Positions 17,401 through 24,404 of a stretch of DNA of 64,000 nucleotides are shown piece after piece. Under the pieces are notes generated by a model that saw nothing but the letters and a program-made list of their open reading frames with translations, was not told the DNA's origin and searched no databases. The DNA comes from Carnobacterium jeotgali MS3 (GTDB taxonomy: Bacteria > Bacillota > Bacilli > Lactobacillales > Carnobacteriaceae): assembly GCF_000745125.1 (NCBI RefSeq), contig NZ_JQNF01000005.1:62001-126000 (forward strand). The letters run 5' to 3'. The translations under genes and the position numbers were made by a program. Positions within the stretch are counted from its first letter, which is position 1. The number at the start of each line of letters is the position of its first letter.

Positions 17401-18949
17401 AACGTTCAGATCCGAAGGTGGTGTATTTAAGAGGAGTAGTATTACAGGAAATGGTACTTGGGGTACTTGGGATAAAATAGCTGAAACTGGCAAGCTTATT
17501 AGTCAAATCAACATATCTACTGAGGGCATCTTACTGCAAGGTAAAAGGATTCAATTAGATGGTGATGTCACTATGACAGCTGCTTTCGTAACTAGATTAG
17601 ATACATTAACATTAACTGCTGTTTACGCAGATATTGCAACCTTAAAAACTAGAGTGTTAACGGCAGATGTCATTACTTCCGCTATGATCAAATCTGATTT
17701 AGCTTTGATTGATAAATTGTTTGCGACTGATGCAAATGTCCAACGGTTAACGGCTAAGACTGCTTTTATTAATTCTGTTAAAGCTATAAGTATAACTGCT
17801 GATATGGTTACTGCCGGTACATTAAATGCTGCTTTGGTTAATATCATAAATCTAAATGCTTCTAAGATTGCTGTAGGTACTATGACCGGTGCTAACTACT
17901 CATTGAATTTATCTATGGGTGTAGAAACGTTTAGGAATCCTTCAAATGGCAGTACATTATCAATTCAACAAGATAAATTCTATTTCAATACAAGCGGAGC
18001 AAGTCACTATATGATTCCGGATAATGAAGGTTTAGCTTTTGTTCCAGCAGCCGGAAATACAGGTAATGATAGAAATGCAGGTATTCGATTACAATCTGCT
18101 AACTTTAATTTTGTTGATTTAGGCATTGGTAATGATGGAGGATTTAAATATAGGATAGCAGATTATTCAAGTGCTCTCACTCTAATTTCAAAAAATGGCG
18201 GAAACTTTATATTCAGTCACGAAAACATTACCGAGAATAATATAGGAGCACATAAATGGGAATTGCTAGATGGTAATTACGGTAAATTCAAATATGGCAA
18301 AACTGCTTTCACTATGAATGGGTTTTCGATTTATGACGTTCCAAAAATGTCAATTTACAATGATACAACCGGAAAAATGGGGACATTAGAAACACAATAT
18401 TTGCAATTAACATCGGATAGCGGACAAGGTCTTCAGTTATCACCCGCGGGTACGAGTTTTAAAATTGCGCATAATGCAAATAGAAATTGGATGTTTGATG
18501 AAGGACTTAATGGTGCTATAACTTATGGAGCGTCTAGAATCACTCTGAATGGACATAACACTGGATCTGCAGCAAGACTTTCTATTTATAATATAAATGG
18601 AAATTATGGATTTATGAGTGCTGCAAACTTTGACGTTCAATCTGAAAGAAAATATAAAGATGACATAGAAGACTTTGGTGGTGCTTTAGGCATCATATCC
18701 ACAATGAAGATTCACCAATACACTAAGAATGGTATTTCTGAAATTGGGATTATTACTGATGAAGCACCCTATCAATTACTAGCAGACAATGATACGAAAG
18801 TATCTCTTTATGATTATGCTTCATTAGCTATTAGAGGTGTTCAAGAGTTAGGAGATCTTACCTGGCATCATGAAGTGAAATTAAGCAAACATGAATTAAG
18901 AATCAAAGAATTAGAAGAAAAAATAAAACTATTGGAGAGTGTCGCATAA
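14402..18949 (+). CDS. Tail tip / receptor-binding protein with C-terminal S74 chaperone
   Basis: A 1515-residue multidomain protein likely to form the tail tip and host-binding fibre. Residues 1-370 match the prophage tail endopeptidase (gp18-like) baseplate domain. Residues 430-700 are alanine-rich coiled coil with two near-identical AESSLVNTxKGTVDSHT repeats. About 705-860 is a beta-sandwich resembling a carbohydrate-binding module, from GGTNLVYNSEIPP to KIKLEKGIKTTDWSPSPND. A pyocin-knob-like segment follows near 940-1020. The end (about 1415-1510) is an intramolecular chaperone of the S74 type: SERKYKDDI with the Ser-Lys pair, then a terminal coiled coil. ATG 14402 follows GAGGTGG. Confidence 0.87.
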   Translation: MITLFKPNETNFDHNGLGSLDKNILETVVEEELNGLYSFVFKYPIFAPHGSEIDGQSVIRVPTPDGNQLFRVYNPIKSMGYLTIKTYHIFYDLVDNFIEDMNIVGKNGQGAISQLGGATQYSHTFRFFSNIETTTNARMVRMNPVAALIDDEEDNTFISRWGGELKRNNFDVRMNKSIGTNRGKKIQHRKDLIGYEANVNWSTAITRIMPKGFDGLLLPEKYVDSPLINHYINPKIKVVEYSDVKAAVGEYANDKDAVPLQTAYQLLRERANEEYSVNKVDIPEATYKVDFVSLDQTEEYKDLQELQKVFLGDTVTVEHKEDGLNIEAKVISYKYDPLAKKYLGLELGSFKETFTSKYSDITKLTRKVTELVQITNFIQSTADGKNTINRGTSEPLYPNINDLWYKPNGSETELWQYIDENGVIYWKMISSTAELNAVKNEVNAAIEQADLDRTKAEQDFESAKQEAKQYTEAKAQEFDNQLLIVNQNVLTATNSANAAVLKADKAIEDVGFLKPDVATAKANAATAIQDATTATKNATTAIQNAQTALNSVATFSQEVDISITNINGELTRKVSQTTFNTLSGTVGTHTTQISQTQTALLAKAESSLVNTIKGTVDSHTTQIKVVSDGLELKAESSLVNTVKGTVDSHTSQINANSQAITARLTSVQIETLLTGKQYVNQTTFNATSNGLTAQITQVSTDLSNLEIGGTNLVYNSEIPPFSPINYNGGTYVVSKVLENVPFLNVSTVTEVSRTVGGGDFRPPDITIDDGRNREYTVSVWVRPVSPSVSLTLTLGVNDKEMTGKTVVLTDATKWIRVTYSKKFSANIDGTLLRVYLNLGENQKARFSKIKLEKGIKTTDWSPSPNDMATLEKVVTIEANIDGINTLVASKASQAQVTQLAGQITTKVESATYNSKMTQLDSAINLRVVQGDVTAAILADKRVKDTRNDNQSPSWYYTNYPNQTTEELKLGSVIGVTAYTPLGQLTTNVPGSHSGYGSITQTFRSEGGVFKRSSITGNGTWGTWDKIAETGKLISQINISTEGILLQGKRIQLDGDVTMTAAFVTRLDTLTLTAVYADIATLKTRVLTADVITSAMIKSDLALIDKLFATDANVQRLTAKTAFINSVKAISITADMVTAGTLNAALVNIINLNASKIAVGTMTGANYSLNLSMGVETFRNPSNGSTLSIQQDKFYFNTSGASHYMIPDNEGLAFVPAAGNTGNDRNAGIRLQSANFNFVDLGIGNDGGFKYRIADYSSALTLISKNGGNFIFSHENITENNIGAHKWELLDGNYGKFKYGKTAFTMNGFSIYDVPKMSIYNDTTGKMGTLETQYLQLTSDSGQGLQLSPAGTSFKIAHNANRNWMFDEGLNGAITYGASRITLNGHNTGSAARLSIYNINGNYGFMSAANFDVQSERKYKDDIEDFGGALGIISTMKIHQYTKNGISEIGIITDEAPYQLLADNDTKVSLYDYASLAIRGVQELGDLTWHHEVKLSKHELRIKELEEKIKLLESVA

Positions 18950-19422
18950 TGAAAACAATCAAATTAAAAAACATAGAGGTTATACCGGTTTACCAAGCTT
19001 TAGAAAACATTATCGTACAAGGTAGAAAACCACGTCGCGGCAAAGGAAAGCTACAAAAAGCGTTGAAAGCTAAAAACGAAGAATTTCTGGAAGATTTGAA
19101 TGATATTCGGTCTGACTATTTCAAAAAGAATGGAGATGGCACATTTGTTGAAAGCAATGGTAACTTGGCGTGGCTAGATGAGTATGTGAATGACCAAGGA
19201 GCTAAAAATAAAGCAAGCGAGCAAACAAAAGAATTGAATGCGGAAGTTATTGGAATTGATTTGGTGGAACATGAAGCTAAAATCAAGTCTTTTTTTGATA
19301 CTTTGGAAAAAGATGAATTTACTGGAAAAGAGAGTTTACGTGATGAAGATTTTGAAACGCTAATGGAGTTGTTGGAAGAAGCATTTGAAGCAAATGAAGA
19401 TAAAAAAGAGGAGGAAAAATAA
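18949..19422 (+). CDS. DUF1617-like phage protein
   Basis: A 157-residue charged, helical protein immediately after the fibre gene, overlapping its stop by one base. The N-terminus (IKLKNIEVIPVYQALENI) and acidic tail resemble DUF1617 proteins found next to tail-tip genes in Gram-positive siphophages. The function is unknown, perhaps tail or fibre assembly. It ends with the GAGGAGGAAAAATAAT ribosome site of the next gene. Confidence 0.6.
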   Translation: MKTIKLKNIEVIPVYQALENIIVQGRKPRRGKGKLQKALKAKNEEFLEDLNDIRSDYFKKNGDGTFVESNGNLAWLDEYVNDQGAKNKASEQTKELNAEVIGIDLVEHEAKIKSFFDTLEKDEFTGKESLRDEDFETLMELLEEAFEANEDKKEEEK

Positions 19423-19423
19423 T

Positions 19424-19660
19424 ATGTTAAAAACAACTAAATCAATCACGTTAAATGGTAACTCGGAAATCGATGGACAACCCGTGGTAAATCTATCCGC
19501 TACGATTCCAGATAGCACTGGAGTAGGTAACATCAGCCAATACATCCAAAATGCTGAACTATATGAGAAAAACAAGGCAGCAGTCAGAAAGGATATTGCG
19601 GATTTCCAAGCTGCAGTTTATGAAGTTGAAGATGAGATTGCGACAGAAAACTTAACTTAA
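19424..19660 (+). CDS. Small phage protein, 78 aa
   Basis: A short acidic protein starting two bases after the previous stop with an excellent GAGGAGGA site. The first half is beta-strand-like (TKSITLNGNSEIDGQPVVNLSA), the second a helix (YEKNKAAVRKDIADFQAAVYEVEDE). Similar small proteins close the tail module of many Enterococcus and Listeria phages. I assign no function. A 158-base spacer follows, marking the end of the tail unit. Confidence 0.65.
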   Translation: MLKTTKSITLNGNSEIDGQPVVNLSATIPDSTGVGNISQYIQNAELYEKNKAAVRKDIADFQAAVYEVEDEIATENLT

Positions 19661-19818
19661 TAGTATTTTACATTGTTCAAAATGGTAGTCTTTAAATTCA
19701 GATAAAACTATGAATTTATAAGAAGCAGAACTTTCATCTCTAAAAACTACCTATTAAAAAATGAAATAATGTGTTACATTATTTCTTGTAGATTATATAT
19801 AAAGGGGATTATTGTATA

Positions 19819-20607
19819 GTGAAAGGTAAAAAAATATTAATAGTATCTATAGCTTTGAATGTAGTATTATTTTTTATAACTACAATCTTTTTTATCAAGT
19901 TTGATGTGTACCAAAAGATCGTAAGTCGTTTTGATACGGAAGAAATTAGTAATGCTGAAAACACTAATACTGCTCAGGAAGTTAACACGTCAGAGGAAAC
20001 CAACACTCCAGAGAAAAGATATTTTGAAGATGGGGTTTATCCAGCTAGAGAATCTCTTTTTGAAGTTTTGCCAATTGATAGTGATGATATTGTGATGGTT
20101 GGTGATAGTCTAACTCAACGCGGTGAGTGGATGGAATTAACTCAAAATACGAATATAAAAAATCGAGGTATAGATTCAGATTCAGTTGCTGGAGTATTAA
20201 ATCGTATAAGTACTATTGTAAAAGGTCAACCTAAAGTAGTTTACATTAATATTGGAATCAATGACTTATACAGAGGATATGATATTGAATCTGTTTTAGC
20301 TGATTATAAAAAAATAATCAATGAAATAAAAAATGAAAGTCCAAAAACAGGAATTTACATCCAATCATTATTGCCAGTTAATAATACTGATTACAACCAT
20401 CCTATGAACAATGAAGATGTTCAGTCATTTAATGCAAAGATAGAAAAAATTGCAAATGAAGAAGATGTTACCTATGTTAACATCTATTCTCAATTCGCAA
20501 ATGAAAATAACGAACTTTATAAAGAATACACTAAAGATGGTGTTCATTTGTCTGGCGAAGGTTTTTTTAAACTTATAGATGAAATGTCTCAGTATATCGA
20601 CTTTTAA
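19819..20607 (+). CDS. Membrane-anchored SGNH/GDSL hydrolase
   Basis: A 262-residue protein with an N-terminal signal anchor (ILIVSIALNVVLFFITTIFFI, about 5-25), a Ser/Thr/Glu-rich linker to residue 70 and an SGNH domain outside the membrane. All four blocks are present: GDSLTQ with the nucleophile Ser, Gly in KNRGID, Asn in GINDL and the Asp-His pair in DGVHLS. Family members deacetylate or esterify cell-surface glycans. It sits between tail and lysis modules with its own AAAGGGG site and a terminator, so it is probably expressed separately as a lysogenic-conversion gene altering the host envelope. The substrate cannot be read from sequence. Confidence 0.85.
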   Translation: MKGKKILIVSIALNVVLFFITTIFFIKFDVYQKIVSRFDTEEISNAENTNTAQEVNTSEETNTPEKRYFEDGVYPARESLFEVLPIDSDDIVMVGDSLTQRGEWMELTQNTNIKNRGIDSDSVAGVLNRISTIVKGQPKVVYINIGINDLYRGYDIESVLADYKKIINEIKNESPKTGIYIQSLLPVNNTDYNHPMNNEDVQSFNAKIEKIANEEDVTYVNIYSQFANENNELYKEYTKDGVHLSGEGFFKLIDEMSQYIDF

Positions 20608-20641
20608 ATCATACTAGTAAAAACTGAAAACGAATGAAAAT

Positions 20642-20673
20642 AAAGATTCACTCAAATATGAGTGAATCTTTTT
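20642..20673 (+). terminator. Terminator after the SGNH hydrolase
   Basis: A 12-bp perfect stem (AAAGATTCACTC with its complement) around a 6-base loop followed by T5. Confidence 0.85.
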
Positions 20674-20778
20674 ATATTATCTCAGATCGTCAAGAAATGT
20701 CTGAATAATAATGTATACATTGAATCTTTAAATAATTATGGTTATATTTAAATCATAATTATAAATAGGAGTGATGAA

Positions 20779-21027
20779 ATGGTTGGTTTTGATAATACGG
20801 ATGTAGGTTTAAATGGAAGTAAAATTGTGTCTGCAAATATTAGTAAGAAAGATAGAGAAGGAAATACAAAGAAGCTAACCATTAAAATTGGTGAAGAATA
20901 TATTGTAAATCCATCAAACCCTAGAAAATTGAAACATAGAGATAGGGTAGGTATCGTTAGATCTTTCAAACAAAATGAAAGAAATGGTTGCTCTTTTAAT
21001 ATATCGGTTGTAATTAAGTTACTATGA
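20779..21027 (+). CDS. Hypothetical protein, 82 aa
   Basis: Not recognised. The ATG follows TAGGAGTGATGAA, and TA-rich promoter-like sequence precedes it. The protein is basic and strand-rich, with a KLKHRDRVGIVRSF segment resembling a small SH3/KOW-like barrel that may bind nucleic acid or protein. It lies between two terminators in the hydrolase-to-holin interval, which looks like an accessory insertion rather than a lysis gene. Confidence 0.55.
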   Translation: MVGFDNTDVGLNGSKIVSANISKKDREGNTKKLTIKIGEEYIVNPSNPRKLKHRDRVGIVRSFKQNERNGCSFNISVVIKLL

Positions 21028-21064
21028 TATACTTCTATTATTAAATTAAAAAAGGAGTATTTAA

Positions 21065-21544
21065 ATGGATAACTTCTTCACACTATTTTTTGATCATCAA
21101 GGAAACTTTCAGTGGAGTAGTATTGCTGCATGCATTTCTTTCCTTGTTCTTTTAGCTCAAGTAGCTCAATTTATTTACCAACAAGGTAGGCTAAAGGAAA
21201 ATAAAAAACTAGATATATGGATAGAATTACGAACTGCAAGCTTAAAACAAGTTAAAGAAAGTATAAGAATATTATTAGAACATACAACTATTACACTATC
21301 TGCCGAAAATCTTATAATATATAGGCAAAATCAACATAAACTGTTTATTAATTTAAACAGTAATAATGAATACTACCATCAAATTATAGATAAAATGAAT
21401 GAATACCTTGAAGAATATGATAAATATATAAAAGGTAATGCGGGAAATTTTAATTCTAAAATTATACTCGATTTAACTAAACTCTATGCCAGATATGAGA
21501 ATAAAGAAATAGATATTATTACAAACTACAAAATGAATAAATAA
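21065..21544 (+). CDS. Hypothetical single-pass membrane protein, 159 aa
   Basis: The N-terminus has one membrane helix (SIAACISFLVLLAQVAQFIY, about 20-39). The rest is a soluble helical region rich in Lys, Asn and Tyr that probably faces the cytoplasm. AAAAAGGAG gives the start. I do not recognise the family; the layout resembles small orphan membrane proteins in prophage accessory slots. A terminator follows immediately and the holin gene begins downstream. Confidence 0.6.
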   Translation: MDNFFTLFFDHQGNFQWSSIAACISFLVLLAQVAQFIYQQGRLKENKKLDIWIELRTASLKQVKESIRILLEHTTITLSAENLIIYRQNQHKLFINLNSNNEYYHQIIDKMNEYLEEYDKYIKGNAGNFNSKIILDLTKLYARYENKEIDIITNYKMNK

Positions 21545-21550
21545 TATTAA

Positions 21551-21577
21551 GAGTAGCCAGGATTGGTTACTCTTTTT
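21551..21577 (+). terminator. Terminator before the lysis cassette
   Basis: A 9-bp stem (21551-21559 with 21564-21572, one G-T pair), 4-base loop and T5. It isolates the orphan genes from the holin gene. Confidence 0.7.
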
Positions 21578-21599
21578 GTTTGCTTGAAGGAGGAATGGA

Positions 21600-22115
21600 A
21601 TGTTATATCTAAAATTAGGAACGCATGCTGGAACACTGGATAAAATAGCATTAACACTAGGATTACTAGCGGGTTTTTTGTTTGGTGGGTGGCATGAATT
21701 GTTAACTGCTTTACTCATTTTACAAGGATTAGACATCTTTACAGGTCTATTAGTAGGCGGTAAAGATAAGAATATTAGTTCAAGCGTTATGAATGCAGGA
21801 ATTAAGAAAAAAATTGGTACATGGATTGCTATTATTTTAGCTCATGTAATCGATATTGTCTTATTTGACAAACAGCCAGTTGCTCAAATGGGTATTATCT
21901 TTGTGCTCTTAGGAAATGAAGGTCTTAGTTTGGTTGAAAATTTAGGCAAATTAGGCGTACCAATTCCAGAAATGATAACCAAATACTTGATTCAAATTAG
22001 ATCACATGGCGATAAACAGGAAGTTAAAGCAGGAGATTTACCAGCAAGTGGAATTGAGCAAGTGGTAGTTGTTCCAGAAGAAGGCAAGCCACAGATTCTA
22101 ACAAAAGATGAATAG
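21600..22115 (+). CDS. Phage holin, phage_holin_4 (phi-Cph1/TcdE-like) family
   Basis: A 171-residue protein with three or four hydrophobic segments (for example IALTLGLLAGFLFGGWHELL, LLTALLILQGLDIFTGLLVGG and the IAIILAHVIDIVLF stretch), and a hydrophilic C-terminus. The segment order and DIFTG motif are those of holin family 4, which forms membrane lesions releasing endolysin. AAGGAGG is the ribosome site. It is the first of two adjacent holin-type genes before the endolysin. Confidence 0.8.
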   Translation: MLYLKLGTHAGTLDKIALTLGLLAGFLFGGWHELLTALLILQGLDIFTGLLVGGKDKNISSSVMNAGIKKKIGTWIAIILAHVIDIVLFDKQPVAQMGIIFVLLGNEGLSLVENLGKLGVPIPEMITKYLIQIRSHGDKQEVKAGDLPASGIEQVVVVPEEGKPQILTKDE

Positions 22116-22129
22116 GAGGAAATTTAATT

Positions 22130-22492
22130 ATGGATTCAGTACAAGGAGCTTTATTTAACGCATTAGTATTAATGGTAGTAGGTTTAATCGGTTGGTTAGC
22201 TCGTAAGGTTGCTAAATACCTAGACGAGTTAGGTTTAACGGAAAAATTAGATAAAAAACAATATCTAGTGGACCTTGCAGTCAATGCCGTCGAACAGATT
22301 TGGAAAAACGAAGACGGAGAAACGAAACTTATTAAAGCACGCAATCAAGCGTTGGATTTACTGAATGATAACGGAATCGATATTACAGCAGTAGAACTGA
22401 CTGCCATGATTGAAGCCGCCGTTAAAGCAATGAATGATGCGTTTAACAGTACTAAAGTTGGAGTAATTGAAATGAAAGAGGAGGAAAAATAA
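22130..22492 (+). CDS. Phage holin, LLH family
   Basis: A 120-residue protein with one N-terminal transmembrane helix (ALFNALVLMVVGLIGWLA) and a cytoplasmic helical domain with AVNAVEQIWKN, typical of the LLH holin family. It starts after AGGAGG and its stop overlaps the endolysin ATG, giving strict coupling. A family-4 holin plus LLH protein suggests that one acts as a regulator or second holin. Which one forms the pore is not decidable here. Confidence 0.8.
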   Translation: MDSVQGALFNALVLMVVGLIGWLARKVAKYLDELGLTEKLDKKQYLVDLAVNAVEQIWKNEDGETKLIKARNQALDLLNDNGIDITAVELTAMIEAAVKAMNDAFNSTKVGVIEMKEEEK

Positions 22493-23763
22493 TGAGTATT
22501 GTAACTAAAATCAATCGTGATGACATAATTAATGGGAAAGCAGGTAAACGTCCTGGTAAACCTAAAGGAGGAGTTTTCCACAATGATTATGGTGCAATGA
22601 CACCTCAACAATACGTTGCTTGGTTAATTGCTCGCAGAAAAGAAGGACGTTTAGGATTAGGTTTTGCTCCATATTATATTAATAGTTCAGCTATTTTAAG
22701 AGCAGATAATACTGGAAACAAAGCTTGGCACACTGCAAATAATGAAGGTAACGCTTGGTATCTAGGATACGAAGTTACACAAAGTTTTTACGGTATCATT
22801 TCTGATAAAGAATTTATCTTAAACGAAGATATGACTTTACGCCAAATGGCTGAAGACTTCCATTTTTATGGATTAAAGCCGAACAAAGAGACTGTTCGGC
22901 TACACAGCGAATTCTCTGCGACATCGTGTCCGCACCGTTCTTGGGATCTTCATGGTAAATCAACTAACGCTTTAAAAGATTACCTTATCACTAAAGTAAC
23001 AAGATACATGTCATTAGGTAAAACAGTAGAAGAAATGCTTAAAAAAGAAGGAGTATCTGCTCCAACTGTAACAGTACCCAACAAAGTAACTCCTCAGCCT
23101 GATGGAAAAACTGTTAAAGTTGGAAAGCAAGCAACACATTGGGAAACGGGTTCAGCTATCCCTAAATTTGTAATTGGTCAAGTATACGACGTATTGGCAT
23201 CCAAACCAGTTAATAATCCTAAATCAAAAAAAGCTTACTTGATTGGTAAAGGTAAAGTAGCTACTGGATGGTTATTAGAACAAGATGTAGATGGATTTAA
23301 AACTGCAGGTGGTGGCAACACAAACAAAGCTACTCCTACCACTAAACCATCTGTTACAGGAACTACAACTGAGTCGCAATCAATTGCTGGTGTTCGAATG
23401 TTCTTAAATCGTTGGTTCTATGGTGGATTAACAATTGATAATTCAGCAGGTCCAGCAACAAGAAAAGCATTAGTCAAAGCTTTACAAATGGAATTAAATA
23501 GCCAATTCAAAGCGGGTCTTATTGTTGATGGACTATGGGGAGTGAAAACAAAAAATGCATGTGTTACTGTTCGTAAAGGAGCCAACGGAAACCTTACCCG
23601 TTTGATCCAAGCTGCATTAATTTGTAAAGGATATGATGTAAAAGGTTTTGACGGTAAATTCGGAGACGGATTAGATAAAGCTGTTAAAAATTTCCAAGGC
23701 ACTAAAGGATTAAAAGTAGATGGCCTAGTAGGACAAGGAACATCCGAAGCATTATTTAAATAG
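22492..23763 (+). CDS. Endolysin: amidase plus SH3-like and peptidoglycan-binding domains
   Basis: A 423-residue lysin. Residues 1-170 are an N-acetylmuramoyl-L-alanine amidase of the Amidase_2 type, with likely zinc ligands His30 (GGVFHND), the His of RLHSEF and the Cys of TSCPHRSWD. Residues about 210-265 form an SH3-like unit (KVGKQATHWETGSAIP through GWLLEQDV). The last 130 residues hold two peptidoglycan-binding repeats, with LQMELNSQF / VDGLWG and LIQAALICKGYDVKGFDGKFG. There is no signal peptide, so it depends on the holins. GAGGAGG within the previous gene is the ribosome site. Confidence 0.9.
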   Translation: MSIVTKINRDDIINGKAGKRPGKPKGGVFHNDYGAMTPQQYVAWLIARRKEGRLGLGFAPYYINSSAILRADNTGNKAWHTANNEGNAWYLGYEVTQSFYGIISDKEFILNEDMTLRQMAEDFHFYGLKPNKETVRLHSEFSATSCPHRSWDLHGKSTNALKDYLITKVTRYMSLGKTVEEMLKKEGVSAPTVTVPNKVTPQPDGKTVKVGKQATHWETGSAIPKFVIGQVYDVLASKPVNNPKSKKAYLIGKGKVATGWLLEQDVDGFKTAGGGNTNKATPTTKPSVTGTTTESQSIAGVRMFLNRWFYGGLTIDNSAGPATRKALVKALQMELNSQFKAGLIVDGLWGVKTKNACVTVRKGANGNLTRLIQAALICKGYDVKGFDGKFGDGLDKAVKNFQGTKGLKVDGLVGQGTSEALFK

Positions 23764-23776
23764 ACTTATAAAATAT

Positions 23777-23809
23777 AAAAAGCCATCTCTTAGTTGAGGT
23801 GGCTTTTTT
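23777..23809 (+). terminator. Terminator at the end of the lysis cassette
   Basis: Stem of 12-13 bp (23777-23789 with 23796-23807, one G-T pair), 6-base loop and T6. It ends late transcription before the accessory genes. Confidence 0.85.
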
Positions 23810-23894
23810 AGTTTCTTGATAAATAACATTGATTTTATAATTGAATGTTGTAAGATTGATGTATTGGTATATTAATTAATAAGGAGGGATTAAT

Positions 23895-24062
23895 ATGAAA
23901 ATGAGTACAAAAGATAAAGTTATTATAAATGTTAGAAAACCGAACGCATTTTTAGAAGACATGCTAGATATAGCTAAAATAGCCGTAAGTATCATCATAG
24001 CTTTTATAGGAATTTCAATTATTGGCATAATAGGATTTTTGATTTATAAATACATAAGTTAA
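23895..24062 (+). CDS. Small single-pass membrane protein, 55 aa
   Basis: The start follows AAGGAGGG by six bases. The sequence has a basic N-terminus (MKMSTKDKVIINVRKPN) and one long hydrophobic helix rich in Ile (from IAKIAVSIIIAFIGISI to FLIYKYIS). A palindrome (24068-24090) immediately follows. This is not a recognised family. Its place between endolysin and the RexA-like gene suggests an accessory function such as superinfection exclusion or a toxin-like peptide. That is inference only. Confidence 0.6.
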   Translation: MKMSTKDKVIINVRKPNAFLEDMLDIAKIAVSIIIAFIGISIIGIIGFLIYKYIS

Positions 24063-24217
24063 ACTAATATATTTAGTTTAACTAAATATACGAAAAATAA
24101 CTAGTATTTACATGCATCACAGTAGCTTAATCACGAACAATTAACTTAGTTGCAAGACATAGCTATTTCTTGTAGTTTGGTTGCAATGACACGGAAAGCT
24201 TCGTAAGACAAGATAAA

Positions 24218-24251
24218 ACCCTATCTTAATTGAGATAGGGTAATTTTTTAA
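24218..24251 (+). terminator. Bidirectional-looking terminator upstream of the RexA-like gene
   Basis: Perfect 9-bp stem (24218-24226 with 24233-24241), 6-base loop, then A/T tract with T6. It would stop read-through from the lysis genes and lets the following promoter act alone. Confidence 0.8.
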
Positions 24252-24260
24252 TCAAAATTA

Positions 24261-24289
24261 TATACAAACATATGTTCTTTGTGTATAAT
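24261..24289 (+). promoter_or_regulatory. Promoter for the RexA/RexB-like pair
   Basis: TATACA (24261-24266) and TATAAT (24284-24289) are separated by exactly 17 bases. The predicted start near 24296 lies between two terminators and gives a short leader before the hairpin at 24326. Confidence 0.6.
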
Positions 24290-24325
24290 ATATTTATAGT
24301 CCTCAAAAGATTATATAAGCTGATT

Positions 24326-24360
24326 AGGTCAATATACTATTGTATAATTGGCCTTTTTTT
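24326..24360 (+). terminator. Attenuator-like hairpin in the leader of the RexA-like gene
   Basis: A 12-bp stem with one bulged A (24326-24337 with 24342-24354), a 4-base TATT loop and T7. It lies after the promoter and 45 bases before the coding start, so most transcripts would end as a roughly 65-base RNA. Expression of the pair would then depend on read-through. Confidence 0.65.
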
Positions 24361-24404
24361 GTTTTAATTGGTATAGCTTATATAAAATTTGGGGGATAAA
24401 TTGA

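Larger units (their letters stand above)
24063..24404 (+). other. 342-base gene-free stretch with leader elements
   Basis: I see no credible reading frame. It holds a 10-bp palindrome at 24068-24090 without a T tract, an A/T-rich unstructured part to about 24200, an intrinsic terminator (24218-24251), a promoter-like pair (24261-24289) and a second terminator-like hairpin (24326-24360). The last 44 bases are the untranslated lead to the RexA-like gene, with GGGGG as ribosome site. Confidence 0.6.

Noticed and set aside
24343-24348. Second TATAAT as a promoter for the RexA-like gene
   Set aside because: It lies inside the terminator stem and has no -35 hexamer at a proper distance.
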